DNA of 64,000 nt from Myxococcales bacterium (GTDB taxonomy: Bacteria > Myxococcota_A > Polyangia > Polyangiales > JAFGIB01): contig JAOUOP010000033.1 in assembly GCA_029880325.1 (NCBI GenBank), positions 23,397-87,396 on the forward strand, read 5' to 3'. Positions 36,829-46,354 of the stretch are shown here, piece by piece. The notes beneath the pieces are model-generated. The model searched no databases and had not been told where the DNA came from. It saw only the letters and a list, made by a program, of their open reading frames with translations. Position numbers and translations under genes: made by a program. Every line of letters begins with the position of its first letter. The stretch's first letter is position 1.

Positions 36829-37017
36829 ATGGCAAGCAACGCCGAAACTACCCCCGACGCCGAAGCCAGCAAGTGGTTTAAGCTGGCGATCATCGGAACC
36901 CTGCTCTACGTGGGCGCGGTATTCGCCTTCGTTCTCACCGCTCCGGTGGGTTACGAAGCCGAGGCCGCCGACGCCCAGGAGCATAACGAGGTGCATGAGC
37001 ATGGGCAGCCTGACTGA
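36829..37017 (+). CDS. Small single-pass membrane protein
   Basis: This 62-residue protein has one membrane helix at about 18-38 (FKLAIIGTLLYVGAVFAFVLT) and a short acidic, His-containing tail (EHNEVHEHGQ). Its end overlaps the coxB start by 23 bases, indicating coupled translation. Small one-helix subunits are common in oxidase operons; I do not recognise this one. Confidence 0.7.
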   Translation: MASNAETTPDAEASKWFKLAIIGTLLYVGAVFAFVLTAPVGYEAEAADAQEHNEVHEHGQPD

Positions 37018-37699
37018 GCGCTACGTCACAGCAGCGTCGACCTACGCCGGCGATATCGACGGCGTGATCATGCTGATCGCGATCATCGTCGGTTTCTGGG
37101 GCGTTCTGGCCGAGGTTGTATTCCTCGGCTTGGTCGTCGCCTTCCGTGAGAAGAAGGGGCAAAAGGCCCAATACATCACGGGCGAGGAAAAGCACCAGAT
37201 GGCCTGGGTCGCTTATCCGCACTACCTGGTGTTGGTCTGCGATATCCTGATCATCGTCGCTGCCGTGCGCGTTTGGTACAACGTAAAGCAGGATTTGCCG
37301 CCTGCCGACGCCACGGTGAGAGTCATCGGCCAGCAATGGGCCTGGAGCTTCGTGCACCCCGGCCCTGACGGTAAGCTCGACACCGACGACGACATCGCCA
37401 CGGTGGACGAGCTGCACCTGAAGGTCGGCACTGTCTACCACTACAAGCTCGAGTCCCGGGACGTGATGCACAGCTTCAGTGTGCCCGCCTTCCGCCTCAA
37501 GCAGGACGCGGTGCCTGGCCGCGTGATCACCGGTTGGTTCGAGCCCACCAAGTCCGGCACGTTCGACCTTCAATGCGCAGAGATGTGTGGCATTGGTCAC
37601 GGGCTGATGCCCGCGCGAGTGGTCATCGAGACTGCCGCCGAGCACGCGGCCTGGATGGCCAAGCACGACACGTCGATGGCCGCCGCCGTCAAGCGCTAA
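36995..37699 (+). CDS. coxB: Cytochrome c oxidase subunit II
   Basis: This 234-residue protein (start ATG 36995 or 37001) has two N-terminal membrane helices (about 22-50 and 72-93) and a cupredoxin domain. The CuA site is complete: His in VMHSFSV and the cluster CAEMCGIGHGLM. QQWAWSF carries the Trp used for electron entry. No fused cytochrome c domain is present, so electrons must come from separate cytochromes, two of which are encoded just upstream. Confidence 0.96.
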   Translation: MSMGSLTERYVTAASTYAGDIDGVIMLIAIIVGFWGVLAEVVFLGLVVAFREKKGQKAQYITGEEKHQMAWVAYPHYLVLVCDILIIVAAVRVWYNVKQDLPPADATVRVIGQQWAWSFVHPGPDGKLDTDDDIATVDELHLKVGTVYHYKLESRDVMHSFSVPAFRLKQDAVPGRVITGWFEPTKSGTFDLQCAEMCGIGHGLMPARVVIETAAEHAAWMAKHDTSMAAAVKR

Positions 37700-37727
37700 A
37701 TACTCGAGGATCAAGGGAGTATCCCAA

Positions 37728-39473
37728 ATGGCTGAACCCGCACAGGAAGCCGACGCCCACGCCGCAGAAGGGCACGGCCACGCTCACGGCGAGCATCACG
37801 AAGAGAGCTTCTTCTTGAAGTATCTCTGGTCGACCGACCACAAGATGATCGCCATGCAGTACATGTTCACGGGCATGTTCATGGCGCTGATCGGCGGCTT
37901 CATGGCCTATGCCTTCCGCATGCAGCTGGCCTTCCCCGGAATCGAGGTGCCCTTGTACGGTCAGGTGTCGCCGGCGGAGTACAACTCCCTGGTCACCAAC
38001 CACGGCACCATCATGATCTTCTGGGTGGCGATGCCGGTGCTGATCGCGGCCTTCGGCAACTACCTGATCCCGCTGATGCTCGGCTGTGACGACATGGTCT
38101 TCCCGCGCATCAACCGGCTCAGCTACCAGATCTTTCTGCTGTCGGCCATCGTGCTGATCTACTCCTTCTTCGTCGAAGGTGGTGGTTTCGGCGGTGCCTG
38201 GACGGCCTATCCGCCGCTGTCGGCCAAGGCTGAGTACAACAACACGCCCCTGGGCGCACCGCTGTGGGTCGTTGCTGTCGCGCTGGAGTTCGTCGCCTTC
38301 CTTCTGGGCGGTATCAATTTCGTGACCACCGCCATGAACTCGCGTGCGCCGGGCATGAAGATGTTCGACATCCCGGTGGTGATCTGGATGATCGTCATCG
38401 CGAGCATTCTCTTCATGGCTTCGGTCGGCCCGCTGGTCGCCGGTGCCGTGATGTTGCTCTTCGACCAGACCGTGGGCACGGGCTTCTACGACCCGGACCG
38501 CGGTGGTGACCCTGTGCTTTGGCAGCACCTCTTCTGGTTCTTCGGCCACCCCGAGGTCTACGTCGTGTTGCTGCCCGCCGTTGGCATCGTGGGTGACGTG
38601 ATCACGGTCTTCAGCCGCAAGAAGCTTTTTGGCTACCGCACAGTGCTCTTCACCGCCTTTGCGACAGGCCTTTTGAGCTTCTTCGTCTGGGCTCACCACC
38701 AGTTCATTTCGGGCATCGACCCGCGCATGGCCAACGTTTTCACCGTCACTACGGTTCTGATCTCGGTGCCCATCGCAGAGATGATGTTCGTCTACATCGC
38801 CACGCTCTACGGCGGTTCGATTCGGCTTACCACGCCGATGCTCTGGGCCCTGTCCTTCATCTTCGCCTTCATCATCGGCGGTGTGACGGGCATCTTCTTG
38901 GGCGCGAGTGGCTCGGATATCTTCTTCCACGATACCTACTTCGTCCTGGCGCACTTCCACTACACCTTCTTCCCGATCGCGATTCTCGGCGTCTACACCG
39001 GAGTCACGTTCTGGTACCCGAAGATGTTCGGCAAGATGCTCAACGAGACGCTGGGCAAGATTCACTTCTGGGGCACCATCATCCCCTTCAACTGCATCTT
39101 CATTCCGCTCTTCGTGCTCGGCTTGGCCGGTCAGCACCGGCGCATCTGGAACTACGAGAACTTCCCCGAGCTGGCTCGCCCTGAGCTGTTCCAGCTGCGC
39201 GAGTTTGCGACCATCTCTCTGATCGTGATGCTGCTGTTCCAGTTCGTTTTCATCTTCAACTTCTTCTGGAGCATGAAGGCCGGCAAGCCCGCGGGTAAGA
39301 ATCCCTGGCGGTCTTCGACCCTCGAGTGGACCACGGAGTCGCCTCCGGGACACGGAAACTGGAAGGAGCTGCCCAGCTGCTACCGCGGCCCCTACGAGTA
39401 CAGCGTGCCCGGGCGGGAAGAAGACTTCTGGCCCCAAGACGAGCCGCCCGCGGCGGATGCGAAAACGGCCTAG
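37728..39473 (+). CDS. coxA: Cytochrome c oxidase subunit I (aa3 type), altered K-channel
   Basis: This 581-residue heme-copper oxidase subunit has the His ligands in TNHGTIMIFW, WAHHQF and HDTYFVLAHFHY, and GHPEVY with the cross-linked Tyr and D-channel Glu. The D-channel entry is conserved (Asp in GCDDMVFPRIN). The K-channel segment, usually VPTGxK(I/V)FSW, reads VPIAEMMFVY at residues 347-356, with Met352 in the Lys position and Glu351 beside it. The N-terminus is His-rich (HAAEGHGHAHGEHHEE). It forms the oxygen-reducing core. Confidence 0.97.
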   Translation: MAEPAQEADAHAAEGHGHAHGEHHEESFFLKYLWSTDHKMIAMQYMFTGMFMALIGGFMAYAFRMQLAFPGIEVPLYGQVSPAEYNSLVTNHGTIMIFWVAMPVLIAAFGNYLIPLMLGCDDMVFPRINRLSYQIFLLSAIVLIYSFFVEGGGFGGAWTAYPPLSAKAEYNNTPLGAPLWVVAVALEFVAFLLGGINFVTTAMNSRAPGMKMFDIPVVIWMIVIASILFMASVGPLVAGAVMLLFDQTVGTGFYDPDRGGDPVLWQHLFWFFGHPEVYVVLLPAVGIVGDVITVFSRKKLFGYRTVLFTAFATGLLSFFVWAHHQFISGIDPRMANVFTVTTVLISVPIAEMMFVYIATLYGGSIRLTTPMLWALSFIFAFIIGGVTGIFLGASGSDIFFHDTYFVLAHFHYTFFPIAILGVYTGVTFWYPKMFGKMLNETLGKIHFWGTIIPFNCIFIPLFVLGLAGQHRRIWNYENFPELARPELFQLREFATISLIVMLLFQFVFIFNFFWSMKAGKPAGKNPWRSSTLEWTTESPPGHGNWKELPSCYRGPYEYSVPGREEDFWPQDEPPAADAKTA

Positions 39474-39503
39474 GCCAATCGGCTGAATTCTCACGAGGAA
39501 CCC

Positions 39504-40082
<579 letters not shown>

Positions 40083-40090
40083 GTCGACCG

Positions 40091-40492
40091 ATGGCTGCAT
40101 CTTCAGAAGCTCACGCCCACGACGATCACGGTCCCAAGCACTACATCAAGATCTACTGGACCTTGATGGTGCTCTTCCTCATCAGCGTCTTGGGGCCGAC
40201 CCTCGAGATCCAGTGGCTGACGTTGGTCACGGCCTTCGGTATCGCTGTCGTCAAGGCGTACCTGGTGGCCACCAACTTCATGCACCTGAACGTCGAGAAG
40301 AAGTACGTCCACTACATGCTGCTGACGGCCATCGCTTTCATGTTCATCTTCTTCGCCGGCACCTCCCCCGACGTGATGCGTCACAGCGGTCGTCAGTGGG
40401 AGAATGTTGCGGCCCAGCAAGAGGTCAAGCGGGCGCTGCTTGCGGCCGAGGAAGCTCCGGATCATCATGAGGAGGCTCCGGACCATCATTGA
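40091..40492 (+). CDS. Cytochrome c oxidase subunit IV-type protein (CtaF/CyoD-like)
   Basis: This 133-residue protein starts at ATG 40091. It has three membrane helices with VVKAYLVATNFMHLNVEKKYVH, the hallmark of prokaryotic oxidase subunit IV. Both ends are His-rich (SEAHAHDDHG and DHHEEAPDHH). It follows coxC by eight bases. Confidence 0.9.
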   Translation: MAASSEAHAHDDHGPKHYIKIYWTLMVLFLISVLGPTLEIQWLTLVTAFGIAVVKAYLVATNFMHLNVEKKYVHYMLLTAIAFMFIFFAGTSPDVMRHSGRQWENVAAQQEVKRALLAAEEAPDHHEEAPDHH

Positions 40493-40519
40493 ACGGGGCG
40501 GGAGCAGTAGAACGTCACC

Positions 40520-41113
40520 GTGTCCGGAAAAGTCCTCCATCTAAGCCAGAAGATGCCTGCCGCTCGGCGGCAGCAGGTCGCGCCCAATGGCGTGATCGGC
40601 ATCAGCATCTTCGTGATCGCGGAGATGATGCTCTTCGCGGGCTTCATCAGCGCCCATAGCATCGTCAAGACCAGCGCGTTGGAGGGCTGGCCTCCGCCGG
40701 GGCAGCCGCGACTGCCCATCGGCGAGACGGCTATCAATACGGCGGCCCTGCTGCTGAGCGGACTGTTCTTGGTGTTGGCCCATCGGGCTTTCCATCGCGA
40801 TGCCGCGGCCGCCATGCGCAAGCTGGCGGTGGCCATCGGGCTGGGCGCCTTTTTTGTGGTCTTCCAAGGGGCGGAGTGGGTGGCCTTGCTGGGCGAAGGG
40901 CTCACGGTCACCTCGAGCACCCATGGTGGCTTCTTCTATCTCATCGTCGGCACCCACGCGCTGCACGCCATGGCGGCGCTGGGCGTGCTCATCTGGGCGT
41001 TTCTGCGCTTTCGGGGCGGGCGCTTGGTGATGAGCGAGCTGATGACGGCCGAGATCTTCTGGTACTTCGTGGTGGGCCTGTGGCCCATCCTCTACTGGAG
41101 GGTGTACCTGTGA
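40520..41113 (+). CDS. Second cytochrome c oxidase subunit III-like protein
   Basis: This 197-residue protein starts with GTG 40520. Five membrane helices and the Glu-containing FVIAEMMLFAGF and HALHAM segments place it in the subunit III family. The usual C-terminal YWHFVDxVW motif is changed to FWYFVVGLW, so the His and Asp are missing. Two subunit III homologues in one operon suggest division of labour or a structural role. Its stop overlaps the next gene's GTG. Confidence 0.88.
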   Translation: MSGKVLHLSQKMPAARRQQVAPNGVIGISIFVIAEMMLFAGFISAHSIVKTSALEGWPPPGQPRLPIGETAINTAALLLSGLFLVLAHRAFHRDAAAAMRKLAVAIGLGAFFVVFQGAEWVALLGEGLTVTSSTHGGFFYLIVGTHALHAMAALGVLIWAFLRFRGGRLVMSELMTAEIFWYFVVGLWPILYWRVYL

Positions 41114-41388
41114 GGCGCCGCTCGGACGCGGCCTGTACCGCCCTGGCGGGCTTTGTGGCCAGCTGTTTGGTGGTCGGTCAGCCGGCGTCAGCCCTCGCCT
41201 GTGCGGTCTGCTTTTCGGCCAAGGACGAGGCCAACCGCGACGCTTTCCTGACCATGACGGCTTTTATGACCCTGCTGCCCCTGGCCATGCTGGGGGGCGC
41301 GCTCTACTGGGTGGTGCGCCGAATGCGGGCCATCGACGAGCAGCAATCTCTGCCTGCGCCTGGCGAGAGCGTGTCTTCATCGGACTGA
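41110..41388 (+). CDS. Small membrane protein at the end of the cox operon
   Basis: The 92-residue protein starts with GTG 41110, overlapping the preceding stop (GTGA). It has an N-terminal signal or helix (about 10-28), a CAVCFSAKDEANRDAF segment with a CxxC pair, and a membrane helix at about 47-67. The CxxC pair next to a membrane anchor could bind copper or be redox-active, but I do not recognise the family. Its stop is 3 bases from the convergent flippase-like gene. Confidence 0.75.
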   Translation: MRRRSDAACTALAGFVASCLVVGQPASALACAVCFSAKDEANRDAFLTMTAFMTLLPLAMLGGALYWVVRRMRAIDEQQSLPAPGESVSSSD

Positions 41389-41391
41389 GAC

Positions 41392-42420
41392 TCAGCTGCT
41401 GCCTGTCGTGCCGGGGCCGACCGTCGTCGCCGCGCCGCGGGGAACCAGTGACCGGTGCAGGGCGAGGGCCACGATGCCGATGACCACCGCGAACCACAGG
41501 GTCGCGATGCGCACCAGGATCGTAGTTGCTGTTGCTACGGGGTGGGTGAGCCCGCTCTTGCCGAGACTGGTCAGCAGCGCCGTCATGCCCACCTCGGTCA
41601 CCCCGAGGCCCCCGGGCATCATTGCCACGGCGCCCGCCAGCGTCGACGCGGAGTAGGCGAAGGTGGAAGCGTCGAGCTCGATCGAAGCGCCTGCGAAACC
41701 GTGCACGATGACGTGCAGGGAAAGGCATTCGAGACCCCAGGCGGCAAATGCCACCGCGCCGCCGATGAAGAGGGGGGCGGGGCGTGTCATTTCAAGCAGC
41801 GCGTCGTAGGCCTCGTGCAGCTTGTGGCTGAAGCGGCTGACCAGCGGCAGGCGGTCGGCGAGGGCGAGCAGGGCATGCCCGAGCGGTCGATAGGCGCAGA
41901 CGAGTAGCAGGCCCGCCACGACCACTGCGCCACCGACGGCCACGGCGGGACCGTGTTCGAAGGTGAGGGCACCCAGGGCGGTGAGCAGCACCAGGGCGAG
42001 CAGGTCGGTCAGGCGTTCGGCGATCACGATCGGCGCGGTGCGCGTGATGCTGGTGCCCCGTGATTCGTACAGCAGGAGGGATTTGAAAACCTCACCAACC
42101 TTGCCGGGGGTGACGCTCATGACGAAGCCGGCGAGAAAGGTGAGCGAACTCTCCATCAGCGGTACGTGCAGGCCGAGTCGGCGCAGATAGTAGTGCCAGC
42201 GGGCGATGCGCAAGACGTAGTTACCGGCGGCCAGGCCGAGTCCTGCCACGAAGGCGGAGGGGGCGAAGCTGCGGGCCGTGCGCTGCAGCTCCTGGACATC
42301 GGCGTAGATGGCGAGGGCGCCGAAGATGATGGCGCCGAGCACGGCGGCGACGGCGATCTTGCGAAAGAGACCTGCGGCCACCTCGCTCGTCGACTCGGGA
42401 GGGCTGCTCAGCTCGGCCAT
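41392..42420 (-). CDS. Flippase-like / lysylphosphatidylglycerol synthase-type membrane protein
   Basis: This 342-residue protein starts at ATG 42418-42420 (MAELSSPPEST). It has eight or so membrane helices and the family pattern of UPF0104/AglD-like proteins: ARWHYYLRRLGLHVPLMES, FLAGFVMSVTPGKVGEVFKS and MMPGGLGVTEVGMTALL. Members include the membrane part of MprF and proposed lipid or glycolipid flippases. No aminoacyl transferase domain is attached. It diverges from pgsA across about 134 bases; both could relate to phospholipid metabolism, which is an inference. Confidence 0.85.
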   Translation of the reverse strand: MAELSSPPESTSEVAAGLFRKIAVAAVLGAIIFGALAIYADVQELQRTARSFAPSAFVAGLGLAAGNYVLRIARWHYYLRRLGLHVPLMESSLTFLAGFVMSVTPGKVGEVFKSLLLYESRGTSITRTAPIVIAERLTDLLALVLLTALGALTFEHGPAVAVGGAVVVAGLLLVCAYRPLGHALLALADRLPLVSRFSHKLHEAYDALLEMTRPAPLFIGGAVAFAAWGLECLSLHVIVHGFAGASIELDASTFAYSASTLAGAVAMMPGGLGVTEVGMTALLTSLGKSGLTHPVATATTILVRIATLWFAVVIGIVALALHRSLVPRGAATTVGPGTTGSS

Positions 42421-42554
42421 CGCAAATGTTACGCCTCGCCTCCGCACATGCGGTGCAGAGGATGGCGCGACGATGGCACGGAGGGGCGATTTACGCCACT
42501 ATGGCGCCGACTCGGCGCCCGTTGTATGCGAGGGGGCGCGGCCTCGAGACTAGA

Positions 42555-43184
42555 ATGCAGTCCCAGAAAGCCCAGAGACGGCGGACTCTTCGCGAGGACG
42601 CCCTGAATCTGCCCAATATGCTGACCATGGGCCGCATCATCGCCATCCCGGTGGTGCTGTGGCTGATGTGGCAGGACACGCGGGTCTCGAATTTCTGGGC
42701 GGTGATGATCTACTCGGCGGCGGCGGTCACCGACTTTCTCGATGGCTATCTGGCTCGTCGCATGGGGCTGACCAGCTTGCTAGGCAAGTTTCTCGATCCC
42801 CTCGCCGACAAGTTGATCGTGCTGGCGACCCTGATCCTGATGGTGGAACAGGGCAGGGTGCCGGCATGGGCGGTACTGGTCATCGCCGCCCGCGAGCTGT
42901 CGGTCACGGCCTTGCGCACGATCGCGGCGGCCGAGGGTGTGGTCATCGCCGCCAGTCGCGGCGGCAAGGATAAGGCCGCTGTGCAGATGGTCGCCGTGCT
43001 TACCCTGATCCTGCACGACACTTATTTTTTGGATTTTGGATTCTACGCGGGCTTTGTCAGCATGAACGCGGTGGGCCTGGTGTTGCTCTATCTCAGCGTC
43101 TTCTTCACGCTGACGAGCGGCGGCGAATACGTAGCGCTCTTCATCGATGCCATCGAGGCCAAGGAACGGCGCCTCAGGGGCTGA
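42555..43184 (+). CDS. pgsA: CDP-diacylglycerol-glycerol-3-phosphate 3-phosphatidyltransferase
   Basis: This 209-residue membrane enzyme starts at ATG 42555. The CDP-alcohol phosphatidyltransferase motif is complete: DFLDGYLARRMGLTSLLGKFLDPLADK, with all metal-binding Asp residues. NLPNMLTMGRI at the N-terminus is typical of PgsA. It makes phosphatidylglycerol phosphate, the precursor of phosphatidylglycerol and cardiolipin. It converges with the kinase gene. Confidence 0.94.
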   Translation: MQSQKAQRRRTLREDALNLPNMLTMGRIIAIPVVLWLMWQDTRVSNFWAVMIYSAAAVTDFLDGYLARRMGLTSLLGKFLDPLADKLIVLATLILMVEQGRVPAWAVLVIAARELSVTALRTIAAAEGVVIAASRGGKDKAAVQMVAVLTLILHDTYFLDFGFYAGFVSMNAVGLVLLYLSVFFTLTSGGEYVALFIDAIEAKERRLRG

Positions 43185-43217
43185 AGGGGAGCCGGGGCGC
43201 TGCGCGCGCTCCCGCGA

Positions 43218-45053
43218 TCACAGTGCGTCGGCCAGGGCCTGCAGATCCTGGCGCTGCTGTGCCTCGAGGGAGGCATCCTGCAGCTTTGTGTCCACGGCGT
43301 CGCGAGCCTCGCCGCCGAAAATCTCCACGATCAACTCCCGAGTCCGTTTGGTGGTCTTGGAGCGGCTCGCCAGATTCAGCAGATTGGGGAGCACCTCGGG
43401 GGCACCGCGCGCCTCGGGGTGGGCGCGCAGCGCGTTTTCGTATTGCTCGCTGGCGTCGCGCAGCCAGCCCCGGTTGGTATAGAACCAGGCCAGTAGCAGA
43501 CGGCCGCGCACGTCGTTGCCGTGCTTGGCGTTGTAGCTGCGCAGGGCCTCGAGCTGCTTTTTGCTGGCCTCGCCGCCGCGTTGGGCCCGTCGCCGCAGGT
43601 CGCGCAGCAGCCGTGGAGCCGCCCGGGCCCAGGGGTTTTCCGCAGGCGGGCGCTCGGCTTCGAGCGGGTTGCGCCCGAGGGCGTCGCTCGCCCGTCGCTT
43701 TGCGCCTTCAATCGCGGCCCCGATGGCGCCTTCGACCCGCTCTTCGAGCCGCTCTTGAGTGCGAGCGACGCGTTCCTGAACGTTTTCCTGTAGCTGCTCG
43801 CCCTGGGCTGCGACCACGCCCTTCAGCTTCGTCGCGAGCTGGTCGGCCTGGGCCGCGGCCGCGCTCTCGGGCTGCTCGCGCGCCAGATAGATGTTTGCGC
43901 CGGAGATGAAAAGCACCACGAGCGAGGCCGCGATCAAGATGAAGGCTACGGTGCGTGCGATGCTGCTGGAGAGGCGCTGCAGCAGGCCGGGCCGACGGGC
44001 GCGAGCAGGTGGGCGGCCTGGCGCCGCTGCCCGTGCGAGGGTGGGGGCGGGCGCAGCTATGGCCAGGGCGTCGGCGACGATGGTCGGATCGGTGGCCAGG
44101 TCCTGCACCGGTTGCACCGCGACCTGGGTCGCGGCCATCGCCAGCTGACCCTTTCCGCGTTTGAAGCAACGCTTGGGAAGTCGACGTAGGGCCGACAGCA
44201 TCGACCCGGCGCTGTCGAAGCGATCTTCGGGCGTTCGCGCCATGGCGCGTGCCAGCAGATCGTCGAGCTCATTGACGGAAGTGAGCCCGGGACATGCCGC
44301 TGCCGGAGCCAACGGATCGGCGGTGAGCTGCTGCCGCAGGACTTCCGTCGTCGGTCCCTGAAAGGGTGGACGCCCGGTGAGCATTTCGTAGAGCACGGCA
44401 CCCAGGGCGTAGACGTCGCTGCGGGCGTCGGAACCCTGGCCCACGACCTGTTCCGGAGCCATGTAGCCGGGGGTGCCGAAGATCTCGCCGGTGCGCGTGA
44501 GCGGGCTAGCGACCGTTTCGGATCCGGGGTTGTCGACAAATTTGGCTAGTCCGAAATCGAGCACTTTGACACGCGGAGCTTTGCGCCCCCGCCGCTCGAG
44601 GAAGATATTGCCCGGCTTGATGTCCCGGTGCGCCAGGCCCTGCTCGTGAACGAAGGCGAGCGCGGCGAGCAGCTCCCGGGCCAGCGCCAGATATTCGCGG
44701 GGCTCGGGCGGACCGCGCCGCAAGCGCGCGGCGAGGTCTTCCCCCTCGAGCAATTCCATCACGAGGTAGGGGCCTACCTCCGTCGTGCCGTAGTCGACGA
44801 CGTGGACGATGTTGGGGTGCGACAGGGCGGCCAGTGCGCGCGCCTCGCGATCGAAGCGGCGCGCCAGGCTGGGGGACGTGGAATGCATATTCAGCAAGAG
44901 CTTCAGCGCGTGCTGCTTCCCGCTCTGCACGTCGGTGACACGGTAGACCGCTCCCATGCCGCCAGCGCCCAACAGCCCGTCGATTCGATAGCCGCCGCCA
45001 GCATTCGAACCAGCAAAGACCTGGCCGACGGAAATTGGGGGGTCGCTCGTCAC
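43218..45053 (-). CDS. Transmembrane Ser/Thr protein kinase
   Basis: The 611-residue form starts with GTG (complement of 45051-45053), with GGAGGT 13 bases upstream; ATG at 45084-45086 is an alternative. The Hanks-type kinase domain (about 20-285) has GAGGMG, the ALKLL Lys, HRDIKPGN, DFGLAKF and the APE motif, so it should be active. After a linker comes one membrane helix near 385-405 and an extracytoplasmic helical region, then a C-terminal region of charged helices that may form TPR-like repeats. Substrates are unknown; such kinases are numerous in myxobacteria. Confidence 0.93.
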   Translation of the reverse strand: MTSDPPISVGQVFAGSNAGGGYRIDGLLGAGGMGAVYRVTDVQSGKQHALKLLLNMHSTSPSLARRFDREARALAALSHPNIVHVVDYGTTEVGPYLVMELLEGEDLAARLRRGPPEPREYLALARELLAALAFVHEQGLAHRDIKPGNIFLERRGRKAPRVKVLDFGLAKFVDNPGSETVASPLTRTGEIFGTPGYMAPEQVVGQGSDARSDVYALGAVLYEMLTGRPPFQGPTTEVLRQQLTADPLAPAAACPGLTSVNELDDLLARAMARTPEDRFDSAGSMLSALRRLPKRCFKRGKGQLAMAATQVAVQPVQDLATDPTIVADALAIAAPAPTLARAAAPGRPPARARRPGLLQRLSSSIARTVAFILIAASLVVLFISGANIYLAREQPESAAAAQADQLATKLKGVVAAQGEQLQENVQERVARTQERLEERVEGAIGAAIEGAKRRASDALGRNPLEAERPPAENPWARAAPRLLRDLRRRAQRGGEASKKQLEALRSYNAKHGNDVRGRLLLAWFYTNRGWLRDASEQYENALRAHPEARGAPEVLPNLLNLASRSKTTKRTRELIVEIFGGEARDAVDTKLQDASLEAQQRQDLQALADAL

Positions 45054-45292
45054 CTGTTTGCAGTCTACCTCCGTCGCCCGCGTCATCCCCGCGAAGGCGG
45101 CGGGGTTGTCGCGAGAAAAGCCGTGCCGCGTGTCATCAGGCGTCGCAGAAGGTCTGCAGTGGCACACCTCCAATATTCTACCAAGACTATTGCGGGGATT
45201 ACGCGAGCTTGGCTGCGGCATATGATCGACGGAGACCTGGCGCCGGTTTGTCGCCGCTATCGTGAAAAGGCGCCGCTGTTGATGGTCATTTC

Positions 45293-46315
45293 ATGAGACA
45301 GAGCCAACCTCCCGCACCCGCCATGCCATCTGCTCCTCCACCCCTCGGCGCCCCTCCCGCCGCAAGTCCGGCCCCGCCACAACATCCTCCCGGCGCTGGG
45401 GCGCCGATGCCGCCCGGGTCGCCGCTCGGTGTGGCGCCTGCACCCAAGCGCGGACGTGGCCTGCTGTGGACCGCGTTGGTGCTGGCGCTCGCCGCTGGGG
45501 GCCTGGGCTACTACAGCTTCATGTTGCTGCAGAAGGATCGCACGACCACGCAAAAGCTGGATCAGACCAGCCAGGAGGTCTCTGCACTGCAGCAAAAGAC
45601 CTCGCGCGATCAGGAACAGATCGCGGCGCTCGAGCAGGCTGCCGAGCAGGCCGAGGCGGAGAAGGGAAGCTTGAAGGACGAGGCCGAGACGAGCCGCGCC
45701 CGCCTGGCCGCCATGGAATCGCGGCTGCAGGAACTCGAGGAGGAGCGCAGCGAGATCGATGCGCGCATGAAGGAGTTCAAGAAGTTCGCCCTGAGCTTCA
45801 AGCGCATGGTCGATAGCGGTCGTCTGAGCGTGGACTTCCGCCGCGGGCGCATGGTCGTGGAGCTACCTGCGACGGTGCTCTTCGACTCGGGTAGCGCCGA
45901 GCTGTCGAAGGACGGTGGTGATGCACTCAAGGAAGTGGCCAAGGTCCTGCGCAAGGTGCCGGGCAAGCGCTTCATCGTCGGAGGCCACACCGACAATGTG
46001 CCGGTGCGCGCCGCCAAGGGCGAGTACTCGAGCAACTGGGCGCTGTCGGCTGCTCGCGCCGTGGTGGTCACCGAGGCGCTGGTGGCTTCCGGTTTGCGTG
46101 CGGGCAATCTGGTGGCCGCAGGCTATGGGCCGCACGATCCGGTGGCGAGCAATGGAAGCGATGCCGGGCGGCAGAAGAACCGTCGCATCGAGATCATCCT
46201 CGAGCCGAAGGTCGCGGAGCTGCCGGGGTTGAAGCCGAAGGCGGAGGCGAAGAAGGCCGATGGCAAGAAAGCTGGCGCGAAGAAGCCGGCTGCGGCCGCT
46301 GCCAAGAAGAAGTAG
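45293..46315 (+). CDS. OmpA/MotB-domain membrane protein
   Basis: This 340-residue protein has a Pro/Ala-rich cytoplasmic N-terminus, a membrane helix at about 56-79, a coiled coil (about 85-170) and an OmpA-like peptidoglycan-binding domain (about 190-305) with VLFDSGSAELSKDG, GHTDNVPVR, NWALSAARA and NRRIEIIL. The C-terminus is a Lys/Ala-rich tail. This layout matches MotB-like or OmpA-family proteins anchored in the inner membrane. No MotA partner is adjacent, so a stator role is unlikely. Confidence 0.88.
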   Translation: MRQSQPPAPAMPSAPPPLGAPPAASPAPPQHPPGAGAPMPPGSPLGVAPAPKRGRGLLWTALVLALAAGGLGYYSFMLLQKDRTTTQKLDQTSQEVSALQQKTSRDQEQIAALEQAAEQAEAEKGSLKDEAETSRARLAAMESRLQELEEERSEIDARMKEFKKFALSFKRMVDSGRLSVDFRRGRMVVELPATVLFDSGSAELSKDGGDALKEVAKVLRKVPGKRFIVGGHTDNVPVRAAKGEYSSNWALSAARAVVVTEALVASGLRAGNLVAAGYGPHDPVASNGSDAGRQKNRRIEIILEPKVAELPGLKPKAEAKKADGKKAGAKKPAAAAAKKK

Positions 46316-46354
46316 CGGTAGAGCGCGGTGTTGCCGGGCCTGCTGAAGGAGGTT

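Noticed and set aside
45060..45110. Sequence CGTCATCCCCGCGAAGGCGG resembling a dispersed proteobacterial intergenic repeat upstream of the kinase gene
   Set aside because: Only one copy, imperfect hairpin; it may also be coding if the kinase starts at 45086.
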